Of a stretch of DNA of 64,000 nucleotides, positions 23,386 to 34,330 are shown piece by piece. The notes under the pieces are model-generated. The model was given only the letters and a program-made list of their open reading frames with translations, had not been told where the DNA came from and did no database searches. Source of the stretch: Candidula unifasciata (Eukaryota; Mollusca; Gastropoda; Stylommatophora; Geomitridae); contig CAJHNH020006667.1 of assembly GCA_905116865.2 (NCBI GenBank), positions 501,012 through 565,011 of the forward strand. The letters are read 5' to 3'. How positions within the stretch are numbered: position 1 is the first letter of the stretch; every line of letters starts with the position of its first letter. The position numbers and the translations under genes were made by a program.

Positions 23386-23939
23386 TACTTTGCACGAAGT
23401 AAGCAGAAGGGTCTTTTTCAGATATCTCGTCCTATCCAGACGCTGCGTATCATTCTGGGAGTAGACAAAAGTAGAGAGAAAAAGTTTAACAGGTGTTATT
23501 TTCGGTAAAACAATTAATCTCTTTCTCAGTAGTTTAATTCTGGCATTCCCTTGTGAGTGTTTTTTCCCTTATAATTTTCCATAATGTTAATCATAAAAAG
23601 CTTTATTATTGTATGAGACTAAGATATGTTTTTTTTTTTTTTACCTGTTACGTTTTTTTTTCTTCAGAATCTGCTCGTATGTGTTCAATCGATCCAGACG
23701 TTCTTGTAATTTTTTTGTTTGTTTCAATGACCGCCTCTCTGCTATGGCGTGTTTTCATTGCATTTATTCAGTTTCCATCTGTCAGAGCTAAATGCCGCAA
23801 CATAATGAGTAATCCAAACGTTTAGAATGAGGCAAGGACCAGAAGTCTTCATATTACAAATATCAGAAAAACAGTCTTAATCTGTTGGCCCCGATATGGG
23901 CAATAACTGAAACATCGGAGGCCCGGAAAGATTTGTCAA
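23386..23939. other. No recognisable gene
   Basis: Contains poly-T tracts (23629-23642). No supported feature. Confidence 0.4.
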
Positions 23940-24110
23940 AAGTGAGACAGAGGAAGACAACACGAAAATATTCTCTACAGCTTTTTGTTCTACCATGGAA
24001 GGCTGTCAGCTAGCCACACGAACTGGTACTTGCTGTTGGAAATCCTAGGTTGCGAAGAGGCATGATCGCTTACTCCAGTAGACAATGCGCTTTACAATGC
24101 AGATGACACG
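23940..24110 (+). pseudogene. RTE LINE C-terminal fragment, decayed
   Basis: Parallels the 22860-23036 fragment: a GACAGAGGAAGACAACACGA segment, ACACGAACTG.TACTTGCTG, GCATGATCGCTTACTCCAGT and a GCAGATGAC end. Stops and frame changes throughout. Confidence 0.7.
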
Positions 24111-25089
24111 TGTACTTTACCAGTGATTAAGTTAGGTCTCTACGCTGGGAAAATTGACAGCCATCGATACGCAAAAGTGTGCCTTTCTAACCAATACTAG
24201 AGAAACAGTTATTTCTAATGGCGTACCAATGAGGTGCAGTCACACAAGCTGTAAACCTCCTATTCATGAGTTCATGACAGCAAACAGCGTGATTGTGAAC
24301 ACAATTCTTCCCTTTCAATGCGGAGATTACACATATGTTATCTTTTTAATTGTCCAAAGACACTTCTTGATAAATGTATGTATGAATGATTCAATAATCG
24401 ACATGCCTAAATTCGGGACATTACCACACGTGCTACGTCCCCTTCTTCACTAACCAACGATGGGTTGGTATGCTAATAGTACTACCTACCACTTGCAACC
24501 TGATTCTAAGCTAAATTCACTGACCGACTTTTTAACCAGATCAGACAAGCCAAGATAAAAGTTGTATATTTCACTGAGATCACTACTGCCTGCATTAGGA
24601 AAACAAAACAGGAAGCAGTTCAAAGAATACACACAGACATCATCAGACAAACGAAAAAGAACGGAACAGAGATACATCAAAACTGCAGTCCAATGAAAGA
24701 ATTTCAAAGGCAAGATATTATTTTTTGTTGACTAGCTGTCAAGTCGGGTCAGATCTTAAGCTCACAAAACTTAAAATATGTCATCAGCATCGATGTCTCA
24801 AGGCGACAAGAGTCATCGAATCGTTATACATTATCTGTGGAACTTGTTTGCGCAGGTCAGACAGCGGCGGGATTGGAAAGCTTCATTTATTCTAATGAAA
24901 GAACATTTCTCTGGGGCTAAGGAATGTGGACAACTTTAAAAAAGAGTTGGCTACAGCTTCAATTTAAACGGAACAACACATCAGATGAGTTTCTAATTAT
25001 GGGACGACTATTTCTTTGTATCTTTACATGAAAGTGTTTGGAGGTGGTTTGAGGGAAGGGGGTAAATTACAATGATTAAAAAAAAAATT

Positions 25090-25090
<1 letters not shown>
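24111..25090. other. No recognisable gene
   Basis: Open frames of 99 and 75 codons (24154-24453 plus, 24486-24713 minus) show no known domain and no splice context. Unassigned. Confidence 0.4.

Positions 25091-25123
<33 letters not shown>
25091..25123. repeat. (CT)n microsatellite
   Basis: 33 bp CT tract, CT-rich to about 25140. Confidence 0.93.
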
Positions 25124-25132
<9 letters not shown>

Positions 25133-25184
25133 TCCCTTCTCCGTCTTCTGTGTTTCCTATATTATATTGGCCTTTGTCCCTCTA

Positions 25185-25620
25185 AACTAAACCGGCTAAA
25201 ACCATACATCGAAGACATATTGGGAGATTGTCAAGCGTGTTTCCGACAGAACAGATAAACAATAGATCAGATATTCATTTTACGGCAAATAGCAGAGCAA
25301 AACTGGGAATATAGAAGAGATCTACATAATGTTTTTGTGGATTTCAAAAGGGCGTATGATAGTGTACATAGAAACAGTTTATGGAATACCAAAGAAATCA
25401 ATTACCATGACCAAACTAAGTATGAAAGACACTGGTAATATAATAATATATGAAAGCAGAAAGTCAGACCCTTTTCAAATAACATCAGGTTTAAAGCAAG
25501 GTGATGCTCTGTCCCCACGTTTTTCCAGCTTGGCCCTGGAGAAAATTTTAAGGATATTGAAACAAGATGGTACTATATGATAATCTACAAGAATTCTTGC
25601 TTATGTAGACGACTGTGGAC
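25185..25620 (+). pseudogene. Non-LTR reverse transcriptase fragment
   Basis: Frames with stops read RLKPYIEDILGDCQACFRQN (fingers block), VFVDFKRAYDSVHRNSLW (first catalytic Asp block) and, in another frame, FQITSGLKQGDALSPRFSS with LALEKILRIL (the QGD.LSP block). These blocks in this order identify a LINE RT. The clade is uncertain. The catalytic YADD block is at best a relic near 25600 (ILAYVDDCGQ). Confidence 0.85.
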
Positions 25621-25933
25621 AAATAATTTTGAAACACTTGTGCAACCAAAACTAATAACTCTTTTTTGGTTGATAACATCACAGCGTTTTGCGTACTAAG
25701 AAGCTGAAGACAGCTAGCTGTTCACTGAATATTGCTTCACGTCTGACTGTAGGGTACATTTTTGTGTCACGTCATTTGCTTTTATTATTTTTCTTAAATC
25801 AATTTTGTACCACATACAGAGTATAGTGAGACTTTACATCCTGTATATGTCTTGTTCTAAGTGTCTGTAAATCTTTCTTTCTCTGTTTCTTTGCTTGTCT
25901 CCTTTTCTCACCCAAATTGGCCCCTCATACTAA
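25621..25933. other. No recognisable gene
   Basis: AT-rich, unassigned. Confidence 0.4.
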
Positions 25934-26217
<284 letters not shown>

Positions 26218-26231
26218 AAATAGGAAACACA

Positions 26232-26420
26232 AGTAAAGGTCTCTGTTTCCTGCCTTTAGGCGAGTAGGGCATATGGGGATATACCTATATTTTTATAGAC
26301 CAATCCGCGCAAGATGGTTGATGTGGTCAGTATCACGCTGGCCGCCTTTACTTCAAAGGACTGCACCCATACACACTTAAGGCTAGGTCGACCTGGGAGT
26401 CAAGGTCATTTTTTAAACTA
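26232..26420 (-). mobile_element. SINE family B, headless copy
   Basis: Plus strand shows AGTAAAGGTCTC, a GGGCATATGGGGATATACC segment, ATAGACCAATCCGCGCAAGA, TGGCCGCCTTTACTT and AAGGCTAGGTCGACCTGGGA. The tRNA-like head is absent. Confidence 0.88.
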
Positions 26421-26689
26421 AAATTTGTGCTTGCAGTAATATGGTCGTTGTATCTGGGGATAATGGGTGCCCAACTGATAAGGCTGCTGCCATCACTCTG
26501 GGCAGTAAGCTACTTTATGATAAAAAGGGTGTGGTGAAGGCTTTCTGGGATAAAACTGGCTGTGCAACAGAAAAGACCGAGAATGCATACATTGAAAGAC
26601 TAATTCATCGGGGGGGGGGGGGGGGGGGGGAGTATAGGTTCTGTAATATATAAATATGTAACAGGATCTTTGGTAAAGGTAAAGTCCGG
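26421..26689. other. Unassigned, with a long G-run
   Basis: G-run of about 20 at 26611-26630. An open frame 26441-26653 has no recognisable domain and ends in the G-run. Confidence 0.45.
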
Positions 26690-26974
26690 AGTTGCCAACC
26701 AGCGTCATTGCACATGGTTATAAACCGTGAGTGCTCTGCCACCAGTACCGACAGCTGATAAAAAACTATCCACCTATGTCGCCGTTCGCAAGCAACTGCG
26801 TAGCTACAGCGACGTTCCTCCATTTACCCCAGAGTTTTAACTCTGGTACCCATTACCTAGAGGCTGGGTGAACCCCGGAAACCGCCCTGTTTCGAACATC
26901 GACCGTGGGCTGCAGCGATTCGTAGCTGGATTTAAAAGCGAATCTCCTATCGACTGCGCTAACATGGCACCCTG
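26690..26974 (-). mobile_element. SINE-like family D, copy 1
   Basis: On the minus strand it starts GGGTGCCATGTTAGCGCAG (box A like), with GTCGATGTTCGAAACAGGG as a weak box B. The body contains ACCAGAGTTAAAACTCTGG, GAGGAACGTCGCTGTAGC and a GAGCACTCACGGTTTATAACC-like block. Copies also lie at 51426 and 60353. The tRNA origin is likely but less clear than for families A, B, C and E. Confidence 0.8.
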
Positions 26975-27400
26975 CGAATATTTAACCAGGAAGCAACTGC
27001 TTATGTTGGCATGACGACTCTTTGTTAGCTTCCGGGGAAGGAATAGGAATGACAGTTCTTGATTCATTTATTCTTTTATAATGAAATTTTTCCCCCCTAT
27101 ATAGCTTACCACCAGATACATAGGGAAAAACAGTACGAGGCATAATGCTGCATGTCCATAATATAGTGTGATGCTATTGTGTTCTGCATATATGAATAGC
27201 TAATTTCAGTACAATAGCCACAATGTGCTAATGTTACAGATGCCAAGGCAACGATGTACGCAATGAAAAGTGAAAGTGATTTGCAGATGTCCGAGGGATC
27301 CTGTCATTCCATAATAGGAGTGGGTTTTAAGTTGTCTTAGTACTGACAGATGTCAGGCATTATGATATACAATGTTCTGGTTATCTGCCAAAGGAAGGTT

Positions 27401-27402
<2 letters not shown>
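26975..27402. other. No recognisable gene
   Basis: Unassigned. Confidence 0.4.

Positions 27403-27489
<87 letters not shown>
27403..27489. repeat. (TA)n microsatellite
   Basis: About 87 bp of TA. Confidence 0.98.
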
Positions 27490-27492
<3 letters not shown>

Positions 27493-27604
27493 TACATCGT
27501 TGTTTTCTCAGCGTAAAGAGTAAAAAAAAAAAAAACAGAAAATGTCAATCACCCACATTATGTCTCTTGCTGTCATGAATTCAGGAAATAAACAAATAAA
27601 CAGA

Positions 27605-27860
27605 GGGGGAACCTTTGAGGCCGTTAAATATGATAAATTAATCGAGTAACAGAAAGTGTATTGATCGGCACTCATAGAAAGAAGTAGAAAGATAGAAGAA
27701 CACACTAGACAACATAAAAATCTAAAGCTTTAGTTACCGTGCCGGAAATTGAACCTGTCACCTCCAGACGGCGTCTGCGCCTCGCTATGAGTGCCGATCA
27801 ATACACTTTCTGTTACTCGATTAATTCATAATATTTAACGGCCTCAAAGGTTCTCCTTCT
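27605..27860. mobile_element. Family J SINE-like copies in inverted arrangement
   Basis: 27617-27677 (CCGTTAAATATGATAAATTA through CACTCATAG) is nearly the reverse complement of 27787-27845 (TATGAGTGCCGATCAATACA through TTTAACGG). Between them is the tRNA-like region, which on the minus strand has GACGCCGTCTGGAGGTGACA and a box B-like GGTTCAATTTCCGGCACGG. This is one minus-strand SINE with the tail of a second copy in opposite orientation. The transcript could fold into a strong hairpin. Confidence 0.8.
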
Positions 27861-28126
27861 ATTTATTTATAGGAATTACGTATACACACCGGAACCTACC
27901 CATAAAATACCTTTCTTAAATGTTTGTGTATTCTAGACAAAGCAATAAGGTCTTACTGTGTTCGTAAATTGTTGCTGTGGTTGTTATTCGACATTTGCTT
28001 CGTTAATATACATTTCTGTAATCTGTAACGTATGGTGCCATTTCAATGGGTTGACATGAATTCTGTCCGTATTCCATAGTTGTGGATTTCAAGCTGTACG
28101 ATAGACATGGCCAATAAGACACCTTG

Positions 28127-28141
28127 GGGGGGGGGGGGGGG
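28127..28141. repeat. G homopolymer
   Basis: Run of 15-16 G immediately before family J copy 2. Mentioned because several element junctions here carry long G or C runs. Confidence 0.9.
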
Positions 28142-28340
28142 TGGTGCCTTGTTGACCATGTTCTTAGTGCACTTGTATTCATGGCGAGGCACAGACGCCG
28201 TCTGGAGGTGAGAGGTTCAATTCCCGGCACGGTAACAATAGCTTTCGATTTTTATGTTGTCTAGTGTGTTCTTCTATCTTTTTACTTTTTTCTATGAGTG
28301 CCGATCAATACACTTTCTGTTACTCGATTAATTCATGAAC
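28142..28340 (+). mobile_element. Family J SINE-like element, plus-strand copy
   Basis: tRNA-like head with ATGGCGAGGCACAGACGCCG and GAGGTTCAATTCCCGGCACG (box B), then a TTTTATGTTGTCTAGTGTG segment, TGCCGATCAATACACTTTC and TTACTCGATTAATTCATGAA. The same tail recurs at 59560-59612. Confidence 0.8.
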
Positions 28341-28391
28341 TCAGGAGTAGGTGTATGACTGATGGTTGTTCACTAACAAATGTTTACAAGA

Positions 28392-28640
28392 AGGACACTT
28401 TCTATGACTTAGGCATATAGGGCTAGACCCACATTTTAAAGACCAATCAGCGGTCGATGGATGATGTGGTCTACATTACGCCAGCCGCTTTTACTTTCCA
28501 GGACTTTACCTTCACGATTTAAGGCAAGATCGACTTGAGCGCCAAGGTAATTTCTGAAAACAGTTAAGGCTCCGTCAGGACCCAAACTTACGACTTTCGA
28601 ATCTGCAGGCGAGGGTCTAGCCGCTACACCAGTGCGGCTT
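28392..28640 (-). mobile_element. SINE family B, near full length
   Basis: The plus strand shows the reversed family order: TATAGGGCTAGACCCACATT, AAGACCAATCAGCGG, GATGATGTGGTC and TTTCCAGGACTTTACC. The head then has (minus) box A GTGTAGCGGCTAGACCC and a degenerate box B. Confidence 0.9.
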
Positions 28641-28691
28641 TCAATCTTTCTTTAGGAGGTGATTTAAATGAACACTGGTCGTTTTGAATTC

Positions 28692-28912
28692 GAGAGGAGC
28701 AGCTGGTCGAACACTTAGAAGACTGGACTCGTTAATGGAAAACCCACGTTTGAATCCCCGGTAAGGTAAGGGATTTTATTTCTATCCTCTCCCCCCCCCC
28801 CCTTTCAATGTTACCTGCACAGTCCATGGCAACAACACTAGCCATGTGGCCCAAAATCCTGATGTTTAAAGAACCTCCTGCCTACGAAGCAGAAGTTGTA
28901 GACAAAGGCAAT
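28692..28912 (+). mobile_element. SINE family A copy
   Basis: Head GAGAGGAGCAGCTGGTCGAA with box B-like GTTTGAATCCCCGG. A long C-run lies in the middle. The body GTTACCTGCACAGTCCATGG then AACACTAGCCATGTGGCC matches the 15311 copy. Confidence 0.85.
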
Positions 28913-29315
28913 ATTTGAAGTGCAGGCTTCGAATTCGCACTATGCCGTACAACTCTGAAACATGAACCTTCTCAGGCGTCACTTATCCATCTATTCAAAC
29001 CTTTTCTTTGAGCTGAAAGACACTTCCGTGATGTCTCAGGCTCTAATTAAAACATCTGCATTTTTAATGAAGCAAAAACGTGTCACTGGGACTTCTTCAA
29101 TTCATCCGGGTCTTTTCATTTGCATCTTTTGATTTATACAAGCAGCGGACTAGTTTCCACACAGCTTTCAATTTGCTCGTCTCTGTTGGATCTACACAAG
29201 GTGCTCTTGTGATCTGTGTTTTTATGAAAGCTGAAAGGGCCTCATTACATCGCACATATAGAACCTCACATAGATAAGGATTATTTCCGGTTGGCTGTTG
29301 TTTTTATCAAACTAA
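28913..29315. other. No recognisable gene
   Basis: A 65-codon frame at 29080-29277 is unrecognised. Unassigned. Confidence 0.4.
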
Positions 29316-30169
29316 CTAGCTGTACCCGGCCACGCGTTGCTGTGGCATAGTTTGTCTAAATGAAAAAGAAACAAAATAGAAATCGCACGTGTCTCATATG
29401 GTTACTGTCACAATCATTGTCTGCTCAGATATAGAGATAGTCTTTGATCCCCCCCCCCCCACCCACCCACCATCACTAAATCCACCTACTACTCTCTCCC
29501 TTATCAAAGGTTTTTGGAAAATAAAGGCAGTAGAAATCGCATGTGTCTAATATAGTTAGTGTCGCAATTATTCTCTGCACAAATAAAGAGATAGTCTGGT
29601 TTTCCAACTTTAGAACACGCACCATATAATTGTGTCTTTATATTAGTTGTCGTTTAAATGGTGCTATTAGCACATTAATAAAAATGGTTTTTTGGTTATC
29701 ACATGCTAAAGCTGTTTGTATTTTTATAGGAGATAAAGTAAAGCTACTACTGTACTTGTGACTAACAAAGTAAGTCGTAAAAAAATTAGAATAGCTGAGG
29801 TAGCGTTAGTAAAATATAAACAAATTAACTAATGAGAACTTTAAAATCATGTGTTAAGCTCTTTAAGTTAACAATTTCAGTCATTACCGCCTCCCCTCCC
29901 CCATCCACCGACTACTGCTCTCTCCCTCTTCGAAGGATTTGAAAATCATCACCTCGGGATATTTTGTTTTTTTGTAACTGACATTGACATCCCTGTCCAT
30001 CTGGACTAAAATGGGGAGCAGGATTGTAATAGGTAGTAAATGGGGTTAGTGTAATTTTACTACATCACCCTTTAAGTACCAATACAACTACTACCACGAC
30101 CACCACCACAATAGCAAAAATAATGTCACTGCTATCTGTTTTACCATCAGAGTAGACAGGGAGTTGTGA

Positions 30170-30312
30170 GCCAGAAGATTTGGCGCCGCATGGCTAGTGC
30201 TGTCGTCACGGACTGGTCAGGTTAGGATGTATAATTTCGCTCCATGACAGAAGAACGCCATAACCTTACCGGCGGTCTTCGCATGGGAGCACTACGGTGT
30301 AACCGCCCAACC
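30170..30312 (-). mobile_element. SINE A relic inside Helitron (1)
   Basis: Minus strand reads GTGGTTGGGCGGTTACACCG, a decayed box B region, and GACGACAGCACTAGCCATGC as in SINE A. The matching position of the 44473 Helitron (about 45088-45230) carries the same relic, so it moved with the Helitron. Confidence 0.7.
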
Positions 30313-30699
30313 ACAACTACTACTGCTGCTGCTACTTTGAGTGGGTAAGGCAGTTAGTGTGACTTAAAACTATCTCAGTAAACAGTTTGCCCCCCCCCCC
30401 CCATTCACCGACTACTCTTTCCCTCATCGAAGTAGTTGAGAGACACACAAAAACCAATTGAAGAGCAATGAAAACAGGAAAAATACACCATAATTAGAAA
30501 ATGAACGCTATGGTAAACAGCACAGCTTAAAATTCCAACGCAGATGAAATAATCAAATCTAAATAAAAATAAATGGAAAGCTATGAAATTTCAGCGCAAC
30601 CATACAATCGGAATGTGTAAAATGAAATATTAAGTATGCGAAATGGTCAAATTTAATTATCAACTGGTTTACCCACATACCTGTCCCTTTTTTTTTAAA

Positions 30700-30850
30700 G
30701 TATTAGGGGCCACATGGCTAGTGCTGTCGCCACGACAGTGCAGGTGAGAATTTTATTTTGCCCCTGGGTAAAAAAAACTTTACTGAAGATTCGAACCCTA
30801 GTCTCCCGCACAGGAGCCCAGTGTTCTAACCATTCGACCAAGCAGCCAAT
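30700..30850 (-). mobile_element. SINE A copy inside Helitron (2), well-preserved boxes
   Basis: Minus strand head TTGGCTGCTTGGTCGAATGG (box A) and box B AGGGTTCGAATCTTC, with body ACCTGCACTGTCGTGGCGAC. It is present at the equivalent place of the 44473 Helitron (about 45636-45781). Confidence 0.85.
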
Positions 30851-31564
30851 CCATCAGAGCTACGAAAAGAGAACAAAACTATTTTAGATATGTATCCCTA
30901 CTATTGTGTCCCGATTATAACACAACTCAAAACCGCAGGCAATCGTTTTCTCATAGACAGATATTCCAGATATATTATTAAAAAGGCAGAATAAAAATCG
31001 CACGTGTCTAACACGGTTAATATCGCAATAATTGTCTGCACAGTCGTCGAGATAGTCTTTGATGCCCCCCCCCCCTTTCCAATCCATCGGCGACTCTCTA
31101 ACTCATCGAAGGTTGTTTGAAAAGACAAAAAATAGAAATCGTGTCCAATCATTGTGGCAATCATTGCCTGCACAGATATAGAGATATTCTTGCTTGCTGT
31201 ACAACGGCCTACTCTGTTTATTAGAGAAGGCGTTGGCTGTACGTATCTCGCCGGCGAATGGTGGAAGTCTTGCGTTCTGACTCTGGCGCATGCGCATTTA
31301 CTAACACGGCACATTTACTAACGTGGCTTTAATTAAATGTCACTAAAAATGGAAATATTAGTTTCGAAGATTTTTCCAACAAATGGTTCACCTATCTCGA
31401 ACAATGACAGGTTGAAATTCAAACCATGATGGGTGAACATCCTGTATCAAAACAAACATATCCTGAAAATTTCAGCTAGATCGGTTCAGTAGTTTCCGAG
31501 TCTATGGCTCATAAACAAACACACAAACATTAATTTTTATATATATAGATTAGTAGAGATGAAC

Positions 31565-31785
31565 GGAAATGGCATATTCATTATCATCGCCATCATCATT
31601 GTCATCATTAGTATAATTATCATTATCTGTATCATCATAATCGCCACTGTTATTGTAATCATCATTCTCATCATTATCATTATCACTATCATAATCATTA
31701 TCCTCATCATTATTATCATCATCATTTTCATCATAATCATCTTTATCATTATTATCATTATCACAATCATCACCACCGTTTAGGG
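31565..31785. repeat. ATC/ATT trinucleotide-rich array
   Basis: Imperfect (ATC)n/(ATT)n over about 220 bp, just right of the Helitron 5' end. Frames through it are Ile- or Asp/Asn-rich artefacts. Confidence 0.9.
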
Positions 31786-31919
31786 GCAGATGCCTAATGA
31801 TTACGCTTTTATGGAGCATCAGCAATTTATTTGGTGAGCCTTCTCTGTACACTCTGCAGACTGCAGTAGAAAATCAGAAAAGAACCTTGTGCTGCAACTA
31901 AAGGGGGAGAAAACATTTA

Positions 31920-32201
31920 AATGACCCTTTTTTACGCCTTTATATATAGTAGGCATATAGGGCTAAAAGTATATTTTATTGACAATTCGGCACTCGATGG
32001 ATGATGCGGTCAGCATCAAACCGACCGCCCTAATTTCCAAGGGTGTTACCTGGTACCTATTTTAAACTGGGTCGACCTAGGAACAAAAAAAACAACAAAA
32101 ACAAAAAACAAAAAAAAAACAAAAATACCGCTCCGTCAAGACTTGAACCCACGACCTTGGAGCCGCAGGCGAGCGCTTATCCGCTATACCACGACGGCTT
32201 C
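31920..32201 (-). mobile_element. SINE family B with internal A-rich insertion
   Basis: Tail side AAATGACCCTTTTTTACGCC, body GATGATGCGGTCAGCATC, AAACTGGGTCGACCTAGGA, and head (minus) GCCGTCGTGGTATAGCGGAT with box B GTGGGTTCAAGTC. An AAACAACAAAAAC-type stretch of about 40 bp (32083-32125) replaces part of the body. Confidence 0.9.
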
Positions 32202-32285
32202 TATTGCGCAAAGGACGGTGTATATATGCATACACACATAAACGACTCTCCTTAAGCAATTTCCTACAAAATTAGGCTGGGTGCC

Positions 32286-32510
32286 TTAAGCGATGGAATG
32301 GCTTTGTCCCTTTCCAAGGTGCTAACTAAAGGTTTACTATACCATCTTGTGAGCGAAAAATCTCAATTTGGATGTCAGGCCAACAAGGTAAATCCCAGAC
32401 ACTATTTTCAACCTCCACATAAGTTATAATTAGGGCCCCGCAACAGCTACACCAGCCAGGTAAAGCCATGCGGTCATATGCCGGTAAGGACGGGCTGTGG
32501 GTTGACCTGT
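32286..32510 (+). repeat. Dispersed repeat family L, copy 2
   Basis: Same block order as 20195-20375: the GGTTTACTATACCATCTT block, GGTAAATCCCAGA, CAACCTCCACATAAGTTATA and ACACCAGCCAGGTAA. Confidence 0.6.
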
Positions 32511-32528
32511 CAGCCATTTATAAATAGG

Positions 32529-32612
32529 ATTGGGCTGATGATTGGGCTGATGATTGGGCTGATGATTGGGCTGATGATTGGGCTGAGGATTGGGCTGAGG
32601 ATAGGGCTGATG
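32529..32612. repeat. 12-bp tandem repeat, 7 units
   Basis: Unit ATTGGGCTGATG. Units 1-4 are identical, units 5-6 end GAGG, and unit 7 has one change. Confidence 0.95.
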
Positions 32613-32649
32613 CACAGTCGAAACCAAGACAAATGTGCAACCTTTATAT

Positions 32650-32725
32650 ATGTGTGTGTGTGTGTGTGTGTATATATGTGTGTATATACACATTTTTACA
32701 CTCACACACACACACACACACACAT

Positions 32726-32808
<83 letters not shown>
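32650..32808. repeat. TG / CA / TA compound microsatellite
   Basis: (TG)n 32650-32671, (CA)n about 32703-32737, (TA)n 32738-32808. The TG and CA blocks are complementary and could fold. Confidence 0.96.
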
Positions 32809-32810
<2 letters not shown>

Positions 32811-33040
32811 GCGTCTGTGGCTTAGGCGTTGCGAACAAGCTTCGTAATGCCAGGGTGCCGGGTTCGATCCCAGCTGCGGGCCATGCGCTTTGCGTTGGTT
32901 TCGACAGTGGTATCGAGAAGCCGACCCTCTAGTAGGCAATGGCAAACTACTTGACGGTAATTTGCCTAGAAAAACCAAAACAGCCCAAAAAAGCTGGTAT
33001 TGGTTCTGCAACGTCCTGTAAATGATACGCAACTAACTAC
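32809..33040 (+). mobile_element. SINE family C, near full length
   Basis: Head CGGCGTCTGTGGCTTAGGCG (box A), box B CCGGGTTCGATCCCAG, TTTCGACAGTGGTATCGAGA, GGCAATGGCAAACTAC, and end AATGATACGCAACTAAC. It starts exactly at the end of the TA array. Confidence 0.92.
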
Positions 33041-33052
33041 ACAAACATGTTA

Positions 33053-33267
33053 AGCGTTGCGAACGTGATTCGTAATGCTATGGTGTCGGGTTTGATCCTA
33101 GCTGCGGACAATTTGTCTTGCGTTGGTTTCGACAGTGGTACCGTGAGCTGACCGTTTAGGACAGTGGCAAACTACTGAACGTAAAAATGAGCCTAGAAAA
33201 ACCAACACAGCCAACAGATGCTGGGGTTGGTTCTGCAACGTCATGTAAAGGATACGCAACTAACATA
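33053..33267 (+). mobile_element. SINE family C, second tandem copy
   Basis: Follows the previous copy after 12 bp in the same orientation. It lacks the first about 17 bases of the head and ends AGGATACGCAACTAAC. It is more diverged from the first copy than a recent duplication would be (for example TCGGGTTTGATCC in box B). Confidence 0.9.
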
Positions 33268-33730
33268 TGTGGATTGAGGGGATCTTTGTTTTAATGGAAG
33301 TTCTAAATTTGTTCATTAAAACTGCATGCAAACATCATTGTTTCTTGTATGCTTAGCCCCTTTTTTACCTGTTATAAGACTCGAACCCTTCACCCTCTCA
33401 CTTCAAATACATTTTTACAAAAATATAATTGATTTCTCTTCGTCCAATATTTTTTTTTCACAGTAACATAGAAAGTATACGAGTTCACAGTCGAACTGAT
33501 CTGTCTACCTGCGCTCGGAAGTTTCATTGTCTACGTTACTTCTTTTATTCTTTTTTGTTTTCCAACAAGTCAAAGTATTTTAGATAACTAGATACTTCTC
33601 CTTACTGTACTTTATGTCTTCTTCTTCTTCGTATAGTTTATGTTGTGTGGCGTTGTTAGTCATGTCTGTCCGCAAACTTCAGTCTCGCGTACTATTAGTC
33701 AATTATGGCACGGATGATCTTTCATGATTC
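33268..33730. other. No recognisable gene
   Basis: AT-rich, unassigned. Confidence 0.4.
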
Positions 33731-33734
33731 GACC

Positions 33735-34010
33735 TCAAACTGTCCATCATCTTACCTGGTCCCTCTCTGCCCCTTTCCCCCGCCAGTGTTTACCACAATC
33801 ACAACATACATTAGTTTTCTCCCTCTTATGACATGACCAAAAAACTTAGATTGTCTCCTGATGTGGGCAATCAGTGTTCTTCTTGAGTTGACTTTTTTTT
33901 TTTTCAAGACATCCTCATTTCTCTTTTTGTCTGTCCTGAGTAATCTTATCATTCTTTATAAAAACCACATCTTCGACGCTGCCAAATAATCTTTAACTAC
34001 TAAACTAACT
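33735..34010 (-). pseudogene. RTE LINE C-terminal fragment
   Basis: Minus strand reads TLIAHIRRQSKFFGHVIRG, then KGQRGTR. The FFGHV.R block followed by a basic GQRG(T)R segment is the RTE tail pattern. It is short and lies head to head with the next fragment. Confidence 0.7.
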
Positions 34011-34019
34011 GAGAATACC

Positions 34020-34330
34020 TTGTGACACCATAATATCAAGGTATACACTGAAAGAAGAGATGGACAAGGAGCACGAGTTAGACCCAGAACAGGACGGAAA
34101 GATAATATCGGTGAAACTCTACATCAGCATGATATGTCTATGGTTGAGGCCACCAGAAGATAACATCAGTGAAACTCTACAACAGCATGATATGTCTATG
34201 GTTGAGGCCACCAGAAGATAACATCAGTGAAACTCTACAACAGCATGATATGTCTATGGTTGAGGCCACCAGAAGAGCAAGAAGCAGAACCGTATATCTC
34301 TATTGACACCCGAAGCGACGAAAAGAAGAG
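34020..34330 (+). pseudogene. RTE LINE tail fragment with internal triplication
   Basis: Plus strand reads ERRDGQGARVRPRTGRKDNI and later MSMVEATRRARSR, similar to RTE C-terminal basic segments. A 58-bp piece of it is present three times (34101-34274). It continues into the GAA array. Confidence 0.6.
34101..34274. repeat. 58-bp tandem repeat, 3 units
   Basis: Units start at 34101, 34159 and 34217. Units 2 and 3 look identical and unit 1 differs at a few bases. Since 58 is not a multiple of 3, the frame changes in each unit. Confidence 0.95.

Larger units (their letters stand above)
29316..31549 (-). mobile_element. Non-autonomous Helitron, complete ends (2234 bp)
   Basis: On the minus strand it starts TCTATATATATAAAAATTAA and ends GTGGCCGGGTACAGCTAG. 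A GCCAC/GTGGC hairpin (8-nt loop) lies 9 nt before CTAG. Host A lies beyond one end and T beyond the other, the A|T insertion typical of Helitrons, with no target duplication or terminal inverted repeats. Near the 5' end a block complementary to CGGTTCAGTAGTTTCCGAG is shared with the 44473 and 55647 copies. No Rep/helicase frame is present, so it would need a helper. It contains two SINE A-like relics and poly-C tracts. Confidence 0.85.

Noticed and set aside
30700..30850. True tRNA gene in the Helitron
   Set aside because: Box A and box B are good, but no acceptor-stem pairing, and the SINE A body follows directly.
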